Positions 17,225 through 27,200 of a stretch of 44,263 bases of DNA are shown piece after piece; within the stretch, counting starts at the first letter, position 1; each line of letters starts with the position of its first letter. Made by a program: the position numbers and the translations under genes. This DNA is from Chitinophaga pinensis (GTDB lineage: Bacteria > Bacteroidota > Bacteroidia > NS11-12g > UBA9320). The notes under the pieces were generated by a model. That model worked only from the letters and a program-made list of their open reading frames with translations. It ran no database searches and was not told where the DNA came from. Location: contig CAMDBP010000012.1 in NCBI GenBank assembly GCA_945889315.1, forward strand, positions 1-44,263, given 5' to 3'.

Positions 17225-18037
17225 ATGTCTTATAAATTGTTGTGTACTGATATAGATGGTACACTGCTCAATGCCGAAAGAGAACTAGCTGCGGAAACCA
17301 TTGCAGAGTTTAAACGAATAAAAGATACCTGTGAAATTATTTTAGCATCGTCTCGTATGCCAATGGCTATGAGGCATTTACAAGCAGAAGTAGATATTTT
17401 ACATTTACCCATAATTGCGTATAATGGCGGCTTAGTGCTAGACGGAGACCAAGTTCTAAGCAGTACAGAAGTTAGTTTAAAGGATGTAAGAAAAATTGTA
17501 GAGCGTAGCAAAAACACCGAGATTCATATTAGTATTTACAACCACGATGAGTGGTTTGTGCCTGGTATGGATTATTGGGCAAATAGGGAATCTAACAACA
17601 CCAAGGTAGTTCCTGTTGTGCAGTCTCTAGAGGATACCTTATCCAATTACACACAGACAAATAAAGGTGCCCACAAAGTAATGTGCATGGGGCCGGCGGA
17701 GGAAATAGCTGTTTTATATGCTGGTTTAATAGAAGATTTGAATGATGATTTACATGTCTATAAGTCTAAGGATACATACTTAGAAATTGCGAGCAAAAAG
17801 ATTTCTAAAAAGTCAGCTATTGCAACCCTCTTAGCGCATAAATACAAAGACCTAGATTGGGAGCATATTATTGCCTTTGGAGATAATTATAACGATATGG
17901 AAATGTTGGAAGCCGTGGGAATGGGAGTAGCAGTGGGCAATGCCAAAGAAGAGGTTTTGGCCTTAGCCAATTATATTACGGCCTCTAACAAGGAGCACGG
18001 AGTAGCGCTTGCCGTTAAAAAGCATTTCATAAGTTGA
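17225..18037 (+). CDS. Cof-type HAD-IIB family hydrolase
   Basis: A 270-aa sugar-phosphatase-like protein. Motif I is CTDIDGTLL (D8 nucleophile, D10), motif II ILASSRMP, and motif III/IV FGDNYNDMEML, followed by GVAVGNAKEEV. The middle holds the C2B cap. HAD-IIB enzymes dephosphorylate sugar phosphates or cofactors such as FMN or PLP; the substrate cannot be told from sequence. It diverges from paaZ and lies 61 bp before the 4-hydroxyphenylpyruvate dioxygenase gene, which has its own -7 box. TAACCTTG, a near match to a -7 box, lies just before the ATG. Confidence 0.9.
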   Translation: MSYKLLCTDIDGTLLNAERELAAETIAEFKRIKDTCEIILASSRMPMAMRHLQAEVDILHLPIIAYNGGLVLDGDQVLSSTEVSLKDVRKIVERSKNTEIHISIYNHDEWFVPGMDYWANRESNNTKVVPVVQSLEDTLSNYTQTNKGAHKVMCMGPAEEIAVLYAGLIEDLNDDLHVYKSKDTYLEIASKKISKKSAIATLLAHKYKDLDWEHIIAFGDNYNDMEMLEAVGMGVAVGNAKEEVLALANYITASNKEHGVALAVKKHFIS

Positions 18038-18068
18038 TGTAGCTCAGTACAGCATGTATTAAAAAATG

Positions 18069-18076
18069 TAGATTTG
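18069..18076 (+). promoter_or_regulatory. -7 promoter box of hppD
   Basis: TAGATTTG fits TAnnTTTG, 22 bp before the ATG at 18099. No TTG is seen at the usual -33 spacing. Confidence 0.45.
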
Positions 18077-18098
18077 CAACATCTTTAGAATCAAAAAA

Positions 18099-19232
18099 AT
18101 GAATACAAATACCTTCGATCTTCCTAAAATATACGATGAAGCGCAAGATTTTATGCCTCTTTTAGGGACAGACTATGTTGAGCTTTATGTAAGTAATAGT
18201 AAACAAGCTGCTCACTTTTACAAGACGGCTTTTGGTTTTCAAGATTTAGCGTATGCAGGTCTTGAAACCGGTTTAACGGACAGAGAAAGTTATGTCGTGG
18301 TGCAAGATAAAATTAAGCTGGTGTTAACCTCACCCTTAAAAAGTGGAACGGATATAGGAAAGCATATTGAAGCTCACGGAGACGGGGTAAAGGTAGTTGC
18401 GCTATGGGTTCCTAATGCAACCCATGCGTATGATGAGGCTGTAAAAAGAGGTGCAAAACAGTATATGGCTCCTATAACGGAAGAAGATGAACACGGTAAA
18501 GTGGTTCGCTCTGGTATTTATACGTATGGCGAAACAGTTCATATTTTTGTAGAAAGAAGTGAATATAGTGGGGTTTTCTTGCCAGGATTTAGAACCTGGA
18601 GGTCTTCCTATCATCCTGCTCACGTAGGGTTACAGTTTGTAGATCACATGGTGGGTAATGTAGAATTAGGTGAAATGATGACCTGGTGTAATTTTTACAG
18701 AGATGTACTTGGTTTTGCTCAAATAGTTTCTTTTGATGATAAAGATATTTCTACCGAGTACACTGCCTTAATGAGTAAGGTGATGAGTAACGGAAATGGT
18801 AGAATAAAATTCCCTATCAATGAGCCAGCGGACGGTAAAAAGAAATCACAAATTGAAGAGTATTTAGATTTTTATGAAGGCCCTGGTGTGCAGCATATTG
18901 CCGTCGCTACGGATGATATTATCGGTACGGTGAGAGAATTAATCTCACGTGGTATTGAGTTTTTACGCGTACCAGACACCTACTATGATGTGGTACTAGA
19001 TAGAGTGGGTCATATTGACGAAGACATAGCGCCATTAAGAGAACTGGGTATTCTAGTAGACAGAGATGACGAAGGGTATTTACTTCAAATATTTACCAAG
19101 CCAATAGAACCTCGTCCAACGTTGTTTTTTGAGATAATACAGCGTAAAGGAGCGACTTCATTCGGTAAAGGAAATTTCCAAGCTCTATTTGAAGCCATAG
19201 AACGTGAGCAAGAATTAAGAGGTACGTTATAA
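18099..19232 (+). CDS. hppD: 4-hydroxyphenylpyruvate dioxygenase
   Basis: A 377-aa non-haem Fe(II) enzyme that turns 4-hydroxyphenylpyruvate into homogentisate in tyrosine breakdown. It has two vicinal-oxygen-chelate domains: N-terminal 20-155 and catalytic 172-360. The iron ligands are H183 (VDHMVGNVELGEM), H266 (GVQHIAVATDD) and E345 (LFFEIIQRKG). Conserved RFGKGNF-type C terminus is seen as SFGKGNFQALFEAIE. Length fits bacterial forms (about 350-390 aa). Homogentisate dioxygenase, the next enzyme, is not in the window. A strong terminator follows at 19262-19294, so it is probably not co-transcribed fully with the three downstream genes. Confidence 0.96.
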   Translation: MNTNTFDLPKIYDEAQDFMPLLGTDYVELYVSNSKQAAHFYKTAFGFQDLAYAGLETGLTDRESYVVVQDKIKLVLTSPLKSGTDIGKHIEAHGDGVKVVALWVPNATHAYDEAVKRGAKQYMAPITEEDEHGKVVRSGIYTYGETVHIFVERSEYSGVFLPGFRTWRSSYHPAHVGLQFVDHMVGNVELGEMMTWCNFYRDVLGFAQIVSFDDKDISTEYTALMSKVMSNGNGRIKFPINEPADGKKKSQIEEYLDFYEGPGVQHIAVATDDIIGTVRELISRGIEFLRVPDTYYDVVLDRVGHIDEDIAPLRELGILVDRDDEGYLLQIFTKPIEPRPTLFFEIIQRKGATSFGKGNFQALFEAIEREQELRGTL

Positions 19233-19261
19233 TTGAATAGGACTAAAAAAATATAATTCGT

Positions 19262-19294
19262 AAAATGGCTGAAAGAACTCTTTCGGCCATTTTT
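19262..19294 (+). terminator. Rho-independent terminator after hppD
   Basis: aaaatggctgaaaga pairs with tctttcggccatttt across a 2-nt loop, one G-T pair in 15, ending in a T run. It lies 15 bp before the start of the next gene. Confidence 0.75.
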
Positions 19295-19308
19295 ATTAAC
19301 CATAAGAA

Positions 19309-20082
19309 ATGAATAAAGAAATACAAGAAGCGGCGGAACTGTTGTGGGAAGCGCACAATCAAAAAAGCACCATACCTCCTGTTAGAGAATTGATTGGTAC
19401 AGAAGATTTAAATGCGGCTTATGCGGTTCAAGAAATAAATATAAATCGTAGAAAAGCAAAAGGCGAAGTTGTAACAGGCAAAAAAATCGGATTAACCTCC
19501 TTTGCCGTTCAAGAACAATTAGGAGTAGATCAACCCGATTATGGCATTTTATTTAATACCATGGAGGTTAAGAACCATCAATTGGCTTTTTCTGAATTGG
19601 TGCAGCCCAAAGCAGAAGCAGAAATAGCATTTGTCATGGCAGAAGATTTGGATGGCGACATCAACATTAGTGATCTTATAGATGCCATAGAATACGCTAC
19701 GGTAAGCATAGAAATAGTGGGGAGTAGAGTGGCCGATTGGAACATTAAAATTACAGACACCATTGCAGACAATGCGAGTGCAAGCCACTACATTTTAGGA
19801 ACGTCTAAGGTAAGTTTGGATGATATTGATTTGGTAAATTGCCAGATGTCATTGACCAAAAATGGAACAATAGCATCACAAGGAAGCGGGAAAGCATGTA
19901 TGGACAATCCGCTTAATGCGGCCTTATGGCTAGCGCAAAAAATGGTAGAACAGGGCAATCCGTTAAAAAAAGGAGACATCTTGTTGTCAGGAGCCTTAGG
20001 GCCGATGGTGGTTATCGAAAAAGGAGATGAATTTGTGGCAAGTGTGGAAGGATTAGGAGAGGTAAGAGTAAAGGTAATTTAA
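19309..20082 (+). CDS. mhpD: 2-oxopent-4-enoate hydratase (2-hydroxypentadienoate hydratase)
   Basis: A 257-aa enzyme of the MhpD/DmpE family that adds water to 2-hydroxypenta-2,4-dienoate to give 4-hydroxy-2-oxovalerate. Recognisable stretches are [33 protein letters not shown] with the metal-binding glutamates, [10 protein letters not shown] and the C-terminal [11 protein letters not shown]. The related 4-oxalocrotonate decarboxylases share the fold, so that assignment is the main alternative, but the next two genes complete the hydratase route. It starts right after the hppD terminator and leads a three-gene operon, with 11 bp to the next start. Confidence 0.88.
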   Translation: MNKEIQEAAELLWEAHNQKSTIPPVRELIGTEDLNAAYAVQEININRRKAKGEVVTGKKIGLTSFAVQEQLGVDQPDYGILFNTMEVKNHQLAFSELVQPKAEAEIAFVMAEDLDGDINISDLIDAIEYATVSIEIVGSRVADWNIKITDTIADNASASHYILGTSKVSLDDIDLVNCQMSLTKNGTIASQGSGKACMDNPLNAALWLAQKMVEQGNPLKKGDILLSGALGPMVVIEKGDEFVASVEGLGEVRVKVI

Positions 20083-20093
20083 GAGTTTTAACG

Positions 20094-21047
20094 TTGAAAA
20101 AAGTAGCAATAATAGGTAGCGGCAACATTGGGACAGACCTAATGATCAAGATAATACGTACATCCAAAGTGCTTGAAATGGCTTGTTTTGTTGGAATTGA
20201 TGCCGAATCTGACGGTTTAGCGCGTGCCAAACGAATGGGCGTGGAAATTTGCAGCACAGGGATTGACGGCTTACTAGAAATGCCGATATGGAATGACATT
20301 GAAGTAATTTTTGATGCGACAAGTGCGAAGGCACATCTCTATAATTTTGATAAAATAAAGGCCTTCCCGAATAAGAAAGTAGTAGATCTGACTCCGGCGG
20401 CTATAGGACCTTACATGGTACCTGCTGTATCGTTTGATGCCGAATTGAGTAAAAAACTTAATTTAGCTGTGAACCTAGATTCAGGTGTAAACTTTAATAT
20501 GGTTACCTGCGGTGGTCAAGCTACGATTCCTATTGTAGCAGCGGTGAGTAGAGTGGCAAAAGTGCATTACGGCGAAATTGTAGCGAGTATTGCGAGTAAA
20601 TCTGCAGGACCCGGTACACGCGCCAATATTGACGAATTTACAGAAACAACCTCAGAAGCCATAGAAAAAGTAGGAGGCGCCACCAAAGGTAAAGCGATCA
20701 TTATTTTGAATCCGGCAGAGCCACCCTTGGTTATGCGTGATACTGTGTTTACGCTTAGCGAGCAGGCAGATAGAGAAATGATAAGAAAAAGCATCCACGA
20801 AATGGTTGCCGAAGTACAAAAATATGTACCTGGTTACACCCTTCATCAAGAGGTACAATTTGATGATATACCCGAAGATAAACCGGTGTTTATTGAAGGA
20901 GTAGGTCTTAAAAGTGGACTCAAAACAACTGTATTACTGCAAGTTATAGGAGCAGGCCATTACTTACCAGCCTACGCAGGAAATTTAGATATTATGACCA
21001 GCGCAGCATTAGCGGTGGGAGAGAAAATAGTAGGTGTGACGAAATGA
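20094..21047 (+). CDS. mhpF: Acetaldehyde dehydrogenase (acylating)
   Basis: A 317-aa enzyme that oxidises acetaldehyde with CoA and NAD+ to acetyl-CoA; it normally forms a channelling complex with the aldolase encoded next. The NAD-binding motif is [12 protein letters not shown] near the N terminus; the catalytic cysteine is in [25 protein letters not shown] is diagnostic. The start is a TTG at 20094, placing the first residues at [13 protein letters not shown] as in homologues; no ATG fits. It is 11 bp after the hydratase gene and 26 bp before the aldolase gene. Length fits DmpF/MhpF (about 312-316 aa). Confidence 0.94.
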   Translation: MKKVAIIGSGNIGTDLMIKIIRTSKVLEMACFVGIDAESDGLARAKRMGVEICSTGIDGLLEMPIWNDIEVIFDATSAKAHLYNFDKIKAFPNKKVVDLTPAAIGPYMVPAVSFDAELSKKLNLAVNLDSGVNFNMVTCGGQATIPIVAAVSRVAKVHYGEIVASIASKSAGPGTRANIDEFTETTSEAIEKVGGATKGKAIIILNPAEPPLVMRDTVFTLSEQADREMIRKSIHEMVAEVQKYVPGYTLHQEVQFDDIPEDKPVFIEGVGLKSGLKTTVLLQVIGAGHYLPAYAGNLDIMTSAALAVGEKIVGVTK

Positions 21048-21073
21048 TAGGAAGTTCAAATAGTTAAGATTTT

Positions 21074-22093
21074 ATGCATAAAATGTACATACAAGACGTA
21101 ACCCTCAGAGATGGCATGCACGCCATACGGCATCAATACGATAAAAAACAACTGAAAGAGCTTGCCATATCGCTTGACAAAGCAGGAGTCGATGCGATAG
21201 AAATAGCGCACGGAGATGGCTTAAGCGGTGGGAGTTTTAATTACGGGTTTGGGGCACATACAGATTGGGAATGGTTGGAAGGTGTAGCTGAGGAGTTAAA
21301 CCATGCCGTTCTTACCACCTTACTTTTACCCGGCATTGGGACTATTGAAGACCTGAAAAAAGCACATGCACTAGGGGTGAAATCAGTTCGTATTGCAACT
21401 CATTGTACAGAAGCCGATGTCAGTAAACAACATATAGAAGCCGCCAAAAAACTAGGAATGGATGTAGGTGGATTTTTGATGATGGCACACATGAATGAGC
21501 CAGCAAAACTTGCTCAGCAAGCCAAACTTATGGAAAGTTACGGAGCAGACTGTGTGTATGTAACGGATAGTGCGGGGGCCTTGCTTATGGATGATGTGGC
21601 TGATAGAATGAAGGCTTTTAAAGATGTGCTAGATAGTAAGACTGAAATTGGGATACATTGTCATCACAACCTAAGTCTGGGAGTAGCCAATACCATAGTA
21701 GCTATGCAACACGGTGCTACGAGATTAGACGCTTCACTTGCAGGAATGGGAGCGGGGGCAGGTAATTGTCCGTTGGAAGTGTTGGTTGCAGTACTTAATA
21801 GAATGGGCGTAGAGCATAATGCAGATTTATATCGATTGATGGATTTGGCGGATGATGTTATTCGGCCATTACAAGACCGTCCCGTTCGTGTGGATCGAGA
21901 AACACTTAGCTTGGGTTATGCAGGCGTTTATTCTAGTTTCTTACTTCACAGCGAGCGTGCTGCACATAAATACGGTTTAAATACAGCCGATATACTAAAA
22001 GAATTGGGCAAGCGTAAAATGGTAGGCGGGCAAGAAGATATGATAGTAGATGTTGCTTTGGATATGCTAAAAGACAACCAACAAAGGAATTGA
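21074..22093 (+). CDS. mhpE: 4-hydroxy-2-oxovalerate aldolase
   Basis: A 339-aa class II (Mn-dependent) aldolase of the DmpG/MhpE family that splits 4-hydroxy-2-oxovalerate into pyruvate and acetaldehyde. The N terminus shows the HMGL-like motif [13 protein letters not shown]. Metal ligands are in [15 protein letters not shown]. Also present are DSAGALL and [16 protein letters not shown]. The C-terminal communication domain that binds the dehydrogenase is complete. Start at 21074; an in-frame ATG at 21083 is possible. It ends the operon. The upstream enzymes (a ring-cleaving dioxygenase and semialdehyde-processing enzymes) are not in the window, so the feeding substrate (catechol, tryptophan or other) is open. 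Confidence 0.95.
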   Translation: MHKMYIQDVTLRDGMHAIRHQYDKKQLKELAISLDKAGVDAIEIAHGDGLSGGSFNYGFGAHTDWEWLEGVAEELNHAVLTTLLLPGIGTIEDLKKAHALGVKSVRIATHCTEADVSKQHIEAAKKLGMDVGGFLMMAHMNEPAKLAQQAKLMESYGADCVYVTDSAGALLMDDVADRMKAFKDVLDSKTEIGIHCHHNLSLGVANTIVAMQHGATRLDASLAGMGAGAGNCPLEVLVAVLNRMGVEHNADLYRLMDLADDVIRPLQDRPVRVDRETLSLGYAGVYSSFLLHSERAAHKYGLNTADILKELGKRKMVGGQEDMIVDVALDMLKDNQQRN

Positions 22094-22275
22094 TTTCATC
22101 TGAAAACGCTTTGAGATTTGGGAAGGAAGATTACTCGGTTGCAAGAATAAAAGGGGCTGATTTAGAATTACTAACTGTTTTTCATAGTTATAAAAGGACG
22201 ATTTGAAGGCAAAAACAAGATTTCAAACAGTTAAAATGCTTATTTATAAGGTTTTAATATTGTGTAAAAAATCTT

Positions 22276-22283
22276 TACTTTTG
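22276..22283 (+). promoter_or_regulatory. -7 promoter box of the coiled-coil membrane protein gene
   Basis: TACTTTTG fits TAnnTTTG, 23 bp before the ATG at 22307. No TTG is seen at the usual -33 spacing. The 213-bp gap after the aldolase gene holds nothing else that I recognise. Confidence 0.4.
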
Positions 22284-22306
22284 TTAAAACTAAACCATTA
22301 GAACAC

Positions 22307-23290
22307 ATGGAAGAAACAGAATTACTACCAAGAGAAGAATCTAAAACTAAAAAAGGTCCTTTATTCATTTTTATTTTTTTATTTTTAGGGTCGCTCGCTT
22401 TTAGTGGGTACCTATTTTTAAAGTATACCGAAAATGCTAAAAAAATCGCAAGTCAAAATGAAGAACTTTCATTAGCGTATGAGGTGTTAAATTTAAATGC
22501 AGATTCATTAAGGAATGCATTAGATTTTGCGAAGCAAGAGTTAGATGCGCGAATGACCGAGCTTGCTAGTCAAGTTAATTTAAATAGGGAATTGAGATCC
22601 CAACTCGAGGCCAAAAAGATATCATTAGATGCGGCATATACGCGAATCAAAAATTTAATCACAGGCGAAGAGAAAGGTGGTATTGCTTCTGGAGCTGAAC
22701 CAAAAAATCTTTTGGAAGCGAAACGAGAAATAGCTAAACTGACCAAAAGTAATAATGCTTACATGAGCCAAATTGAAGGACTTCAAAAAGAGTATGAAAT
22801 GTCTAAAGTTAAGTCAGCTGAATATTCTAACTTAGCTTCTGCATTAAAAGTAGGTAATGATAGCTTGATCGTTATCAATGATTCATTGTCCAAGAAACTG
22901 AAAGGGTCAGGAAGCTTTAAGATAGGTAATTTGAATGTAGAGCCTATACGAACTAGAAATGGTAAAGTGGCTGTGGAAGATCACGCAGCCAAAGTTGAGC
23001 AAATTAAAGTATACTTCAAAGTACTCATTTCAGAATATGCTAAGGAAGAAGTTAGAAACATTAGAGTAAGAATAATAACTCCAAGTGGCGCTGTTTTAAG
23101 TGAAGAAACTAAAAATTTGATGGATTCTGACAAGGTAAACACTATCGTAGAATCTATCATGTATGATGGCACCGAAAAAGCAGTAAGTCTTTACTATCAC
23201 CAACAAGGTAAATACGCCAAAGGAGAATATGACGTAGAAATTTTTGATGGTACAACCCTATTAGGGATTTATTCCTTCATCCTAATCTAA
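22307..23290 (+). CDS. Membrane-anchored coiled-coil protein, unknown function
   Basis: A 327-aa protein with an acidic and basic start (MEETELLPREESKTKK), one membrane helix (about 18-39, LFIFIFLFLGSLAFSGYLFL), a long coiled coil (about 45-200, heptads rich in L, E, K, such as NEELSLAYEVLNLNADSLR), and a C-terminal globular beta-rich part (about 215-327, with VEPIRTRNGKVAVEDHA and YDVEIFDGTTLLG). The topology suggests a single-pass inner-membrane protein with its coiled coil in the periplasm. Similar proteins occur in Bacteroidota without known role; no named family is recognised. It is a single transcription unit, with its own -7 box and a strong terminator. Confidence 0.75.
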   Translation: MEETELLPREESKTKKGPLFIFIFLFLGSLAFSGYLFLKYTENAKKIASQNEELSLAYEVLNLNADSLRNALDFAKQELDARMTELASQVNLNRELRSQLEAKKISLDAAYTRIKNLITGEEKGGIASGAEPKNLLEAKREIAKLTKSNNAYMSQIEGLQKEYEMSKVKSAEYSNLASALKVGNDSLIVINDSLSKKLKGSGSFKIGNLNVEPIRTRNGKVAVEDHAAKVEQIKVYFKVLISEYAKEEVRNIRVRIITPSGAVLSEETKNLMDSDKVNTIVESIMYDGTEKAVSLYYHQQGKYAKGEYDVEIFDGTTLLGIYSFILI

Positions 23291-23313
23291 AAAACACTTC
23301 GCATAGTTTGTGT

Positions 23314-23348
23314 AAAAATCCAGTCGTTTAAACGACTGGATTTTTTTT
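23314..23348 (+). terminator. Rho-independent terminator
   Basis: aatccagtcgttt pairs perfectly with aaacgactggatt and runs into eight T. It ends the coiled-coil protein gene. Confidence 0.92.
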
Positions 23349-23502
23349 AAGTCTAATCTTCTTACTTTAACTAGGCAGATTGAGCGTTATACCTCATTTA
23401 GCTAATAGGCCGACTACATAGAATCAAACTCTAACAGGAAGGTTTCAAGTGGTTAAAAAAGGAATTTGCTTTTTGACAAAAATATTAGTTTACTTTGCAA
23501 AA

Positions 23503-23538
23503 AGCCATACCAAAAATATTTCGATTTTTGGCATGGCT
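23503..23538 (+). promoter_or_regulatory. 15-bp hairpin in the leader of the 23561 gene
   Basis: agccataccaaaaat (23503-23517) pairs with atttttggcatggct (23524-23538), 14 of 15 exact plus one G-T, with a 6-nt loop. It follows a promoter-like ttactttgc at once and is not followed by a T run, so it is a leader structure or operator rather than a terminator. Confidence 0.5.
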
Positions 23539-23560
23539 AACTTGAAATAAATCCATAAAT

Positions 23561-24262
23561 ATGCAAATATTCATACTCAGAAATCTTACTATTTTTTCTA
23601 TTTGTTTTTTCTTTTTCTCAGCACAAGCTCAACATAGAGCCTTGTCATTAGGCTTTGGGATAAGTCATCTTTACGATTTAAATGAAGGCTCTATATTACT
23701 TAAATCAAAATCTGCGACAACTCCATATTCGGTTGCTGATATTGATTTGCAGGGTTTAAATGGTAGCAATACAAAATTGGATTTGGGGTATGGAGTTATT
23801 GCCGAGTTAACCCTTAACAAAAATCAAAGTTTGCTGGTTTCGTACACGAATGGCACAATGACGGCCCAGCAGGGTAACCAATATTCGTCTACGAAGCTAA
23901 ACCTAATCAATGGTAGTTTCAGACACTATTTAATGCCTGAAAAATTGCAACGTCAATATCTTAAGCCTGCTAAGGACTATGAGGGATTTTATGTAAGGCC
24001 ATTTGCGGAGATAGGTGTTGGACTGACTAATTATAATGCAGGAAGATACTTTTTGAAAGATCAAGGTTTATTCAGCAAAACATCAGGGAATACTATATCT
24101 AATTCAGTTTCGCTGGGTTGTTTGTTCCATGTAAACTCAAAAATAAAATTCACTGCAGCACCCAACTTTATTATTAATTATTCAGACGCTGTGGATGGAT
24201 ATAAAAATAATGGCACAGATATCATGATGAGCAGCACCATAGGAGTTCTCTTTAGTCTATAA
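23561..24262 (+). CDS. Small outer-membrane beta-barrel-like protein
   Basis: A 233-aa protein with a signal peptide (FSICFFFFSAQAQ). The mature part has alternating aromatic and polar strands and glycine-rich turns (LSLGFGISHLYDL, AEIGVGLTNYNAGRY, SNSVSLGCLFHV), ending in MMSSTIGVLFSL with a terminal hydrophobic residue, as expected for an outer-membrane beta-barrel. No exact family is recognised. It is 19 bp upstream of the giant repeat protein gene, so the two are very likely co-transcribed. It may assist surface display of that protein, but this is only inferred from position. Confidence 0.6.
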   Translation: MQIFILRNLTIFSICFFFFSAQAQHRALSLGFGISHLYDLNEGSILLKSKSATTPYSVADIDLQGLNGSNTKLDLGYGVIAELTLNKNQSLLVSYTNGTMTAQQGNQYSSTKLNLINGSFRHYLMPEKLQRQYLKPAKDYEGFYVRPFAEIGVGLTNYNAGRYFLKDQGLFSKTSGNTISNSVSLGCLFHVNSKIKFTAAPNFIINYSDAVDGYKNNGTDIMMSSTIGVLFSL

Positions 24263-24281
24263 ATTAAACGAATAAACAAAA

Positions 24282-27200
24282 ATGAAAAAACGAAATATTT
24301 GGACAGCTTTTACACTTTGTTTAATGAGCACATTCTCCACCTATGCGGATGTAGCATCAACTAATTGCACCACAACGTATTCGACGAATACTATAACCTC
24401 TTGCTCGGCTTACACGTGGACAAATGGCGTCACATACACCGTCAATAATAATACCGCTAAAGATACTTTTGTGAATGCCGGGGGCTGTGACAGTATAGTT
24501 ACCCTTGACTTAAAAATAGAGGATAAGGTTAATCCAACAGTGATTGCCAAAAACATTACCATAAGTCTAAGTGCCGCAGGAACAGCAACTATTGTCGCTT
24601 CGCAGATAAACAACGGCTCTTCGGATAATTGCACTATTGTTTCCCTTTCATTGAATAAGTCAACTTTTGACTGTTCTAATTTAGGGACTAACACAGTGTA
24701 TTTAATAGCAATAGATGCTTTTGGAAACGTGGGTAGTGCCGGCGCAGTGGTTACCGTAAGCGATTTGATAAAACCTACTGCTATTGCCAAAAATATAGAT
24801 TTAAGTTTGAATGCAATAGGCCAAGCAAGTATAACGCCTACCCAAATAGATAACGGGTCAACAGATAATTGCAGCGTGGCGTCGTTCTCCGTAAGTAAAT
24901 CTAGTTTTAATTGCGCCAATGTCGGTCCTAATAATGTTTATTTGAGGGTTATGGATGTGTATGGCAATAAGGATTCTGCTTTGGCAATAGTTACCATTAA
25001 CGATGATCGTAAACCGATAGTTGCAGCACAAAATATAACCATTAGCCTGAATGCATCAGGTTCAGCCTCTGTTACAGCATCGCAAGTGGATAACGGTTCT
25101 ACCGATAATTGTTCAATAAATTCACTCAGCCTAAGCAAAACAACCTTTGACTGCTCTAACCTAGGAACCAATACGGTTTATCTAAAAGCAATAGATGGCT
25201 CCGGAAATAGTGATTCTGCTATCGCCATTATTACAGTTCAGGATACTACTAAGACGGTTTTAAAAACCAAGAACATAACCGTAAATCTTGGATCATCCGG
25301 TACAGCTACCATTAATCCTTCGCAGATAGATAACGGATCAGTAGGAAATTGTACGGTGTCCTATCAATTAACTAAAACGAGTTTTAACTGTGGCGATATA
25401 GGCCCTAATACGGTCTATCTAATTGCAACGGACGCTGCTGGAAATGTAAATGCTGCAAGTGTAACTGTTACCATAGCGGATGCTTCAAAACCATCTGTTG
25501 TTGCGCAAAATATAACGATAAGCTTAGATCCAACAGGAAACGGAAGCATAACAACTAGCCAGCTAGATAACGGATCTTTTGATAATTGCGGCATAGCGAC
25601 TCTCGCGCTAAGCAAGTCTAGTTTTAATTGCTCCAATGTTGGCGTCAACACGGTTTACGTAATAGCAACAGATGTTAATGGAAATAGTGATTCTGCCAGC
25701 GCTATTGTGACCGTGCAAGATACCAGTTTAAGTGTGTTGACCCAAGATTTAACGGTAAGTTTAGATTCGTTTGGTCAAGCAAGTATTTCAGTAAGTGACA
25801 TCGACAACGGCTCTAGTAGCAGCTGCGGTATTGCTACGTTGGCGCTTAGCAAATCAAGTTTTGATTGTTCCACTATTGGTGCGAATACCATATACCTTAT
25901 TGCAACAGATGTAAGTGGTAATATAGATTCTACTATGGCAATTGTAAACGTTGAGGATACCATTCAAAGTAATTTGATGACACAAGATATAGTAGTTACG
26001 CTAGACTCATTTGGACAAGCCAGTATAACTACATCTCAAATAGACAATGGATCCAGCGATAATTGTAATCTAACTTTAACCTTAAGTGCGTTTACGTTTG
26101 ATTGCTCTAACTTAGGGGCTAATGTCATTTACTTGATTGCCACGGATGCAAGTGGTCGTATTGATTCTACTTCTGCACTAGTTACCGTACAAGATACAAT
26201 CCAAACGTATTTAAGTGCAATAGATATTACAGTAAGTTTGAATGCTTTTGGTCGTGCAACTATTACTCCCGCAGACATAGACAATGGATCAAGCGATAAT
26301 TGTAGCCTTTCGCTAGCGTTAAGTACTTCTAGTTTTGACTGTTCAAACGTAGGAACAAATCTGGTTTATTTAATAGCTACGGATGCAAGTGGAAACATAG
26401 ACTCTGCTAGCGCAATAGTAACCATACAAGATACACTTAAGCCTATTGTAAGAACTAAGAACATTAGCGTTGTTTTAGATGCCTTTGGAAATGCGTTTAT
26501 TCAACCTTTTCAGGTAAATATGGGTTCCTCAGATAATTGTAAAATTGCTTCTTTTGATCTCAGTAAAAGAGATTTTGATTGTTCTGAAATAGGCAATCAT
26601 GTCATATATCTTTTTGCCGAGGATTTTAATGGGAACAGAGATTCTGCTAGTGCCATTGTAACGGTTGTAGATACCAAGCCAGTTGTCCGTACACAAAATA
26701 TTACGGTTTACTTAGGTGCCTTAGGTGCCGCAAGTATAGCAACCACTCAAATAGATAACGGTTCTTCTGATGATTGTGGTATTGCTTCTATAGCCCTGAG
26801 TAAATCCAATTTTAATTGTGCTAATCTAGGTGTTAATACGGTTAACTTGTTGGTTACGGACGTAAACGGAAATATAGGATCAGGAACAGCGGTGGTTAAT
26901 GTGCAAGATTCTATAAAACCCTCAGCTGGAGCTCAAGACATTTTGGTAATGTTAGATGAAAATGGATTAGCTACGATAACGCCGTCTCAAATTGACAATG
27001 GTTCAATGGACAATTGCAGTATTGTATCTATTGCGTTAAGTAAATCTAACTTTGATTGCTCTAACATAGGCGGTAATATAGTTTACTTAATGGTTACAGA
27101 TGCAAGCGGAAATAGAGACTCTGTGAGCGCAGTTGTTACCATACAGGACACCACAAAACCAATGGTGCTTACACAAAGCATTGTTGCGTTCCTTGACGTA

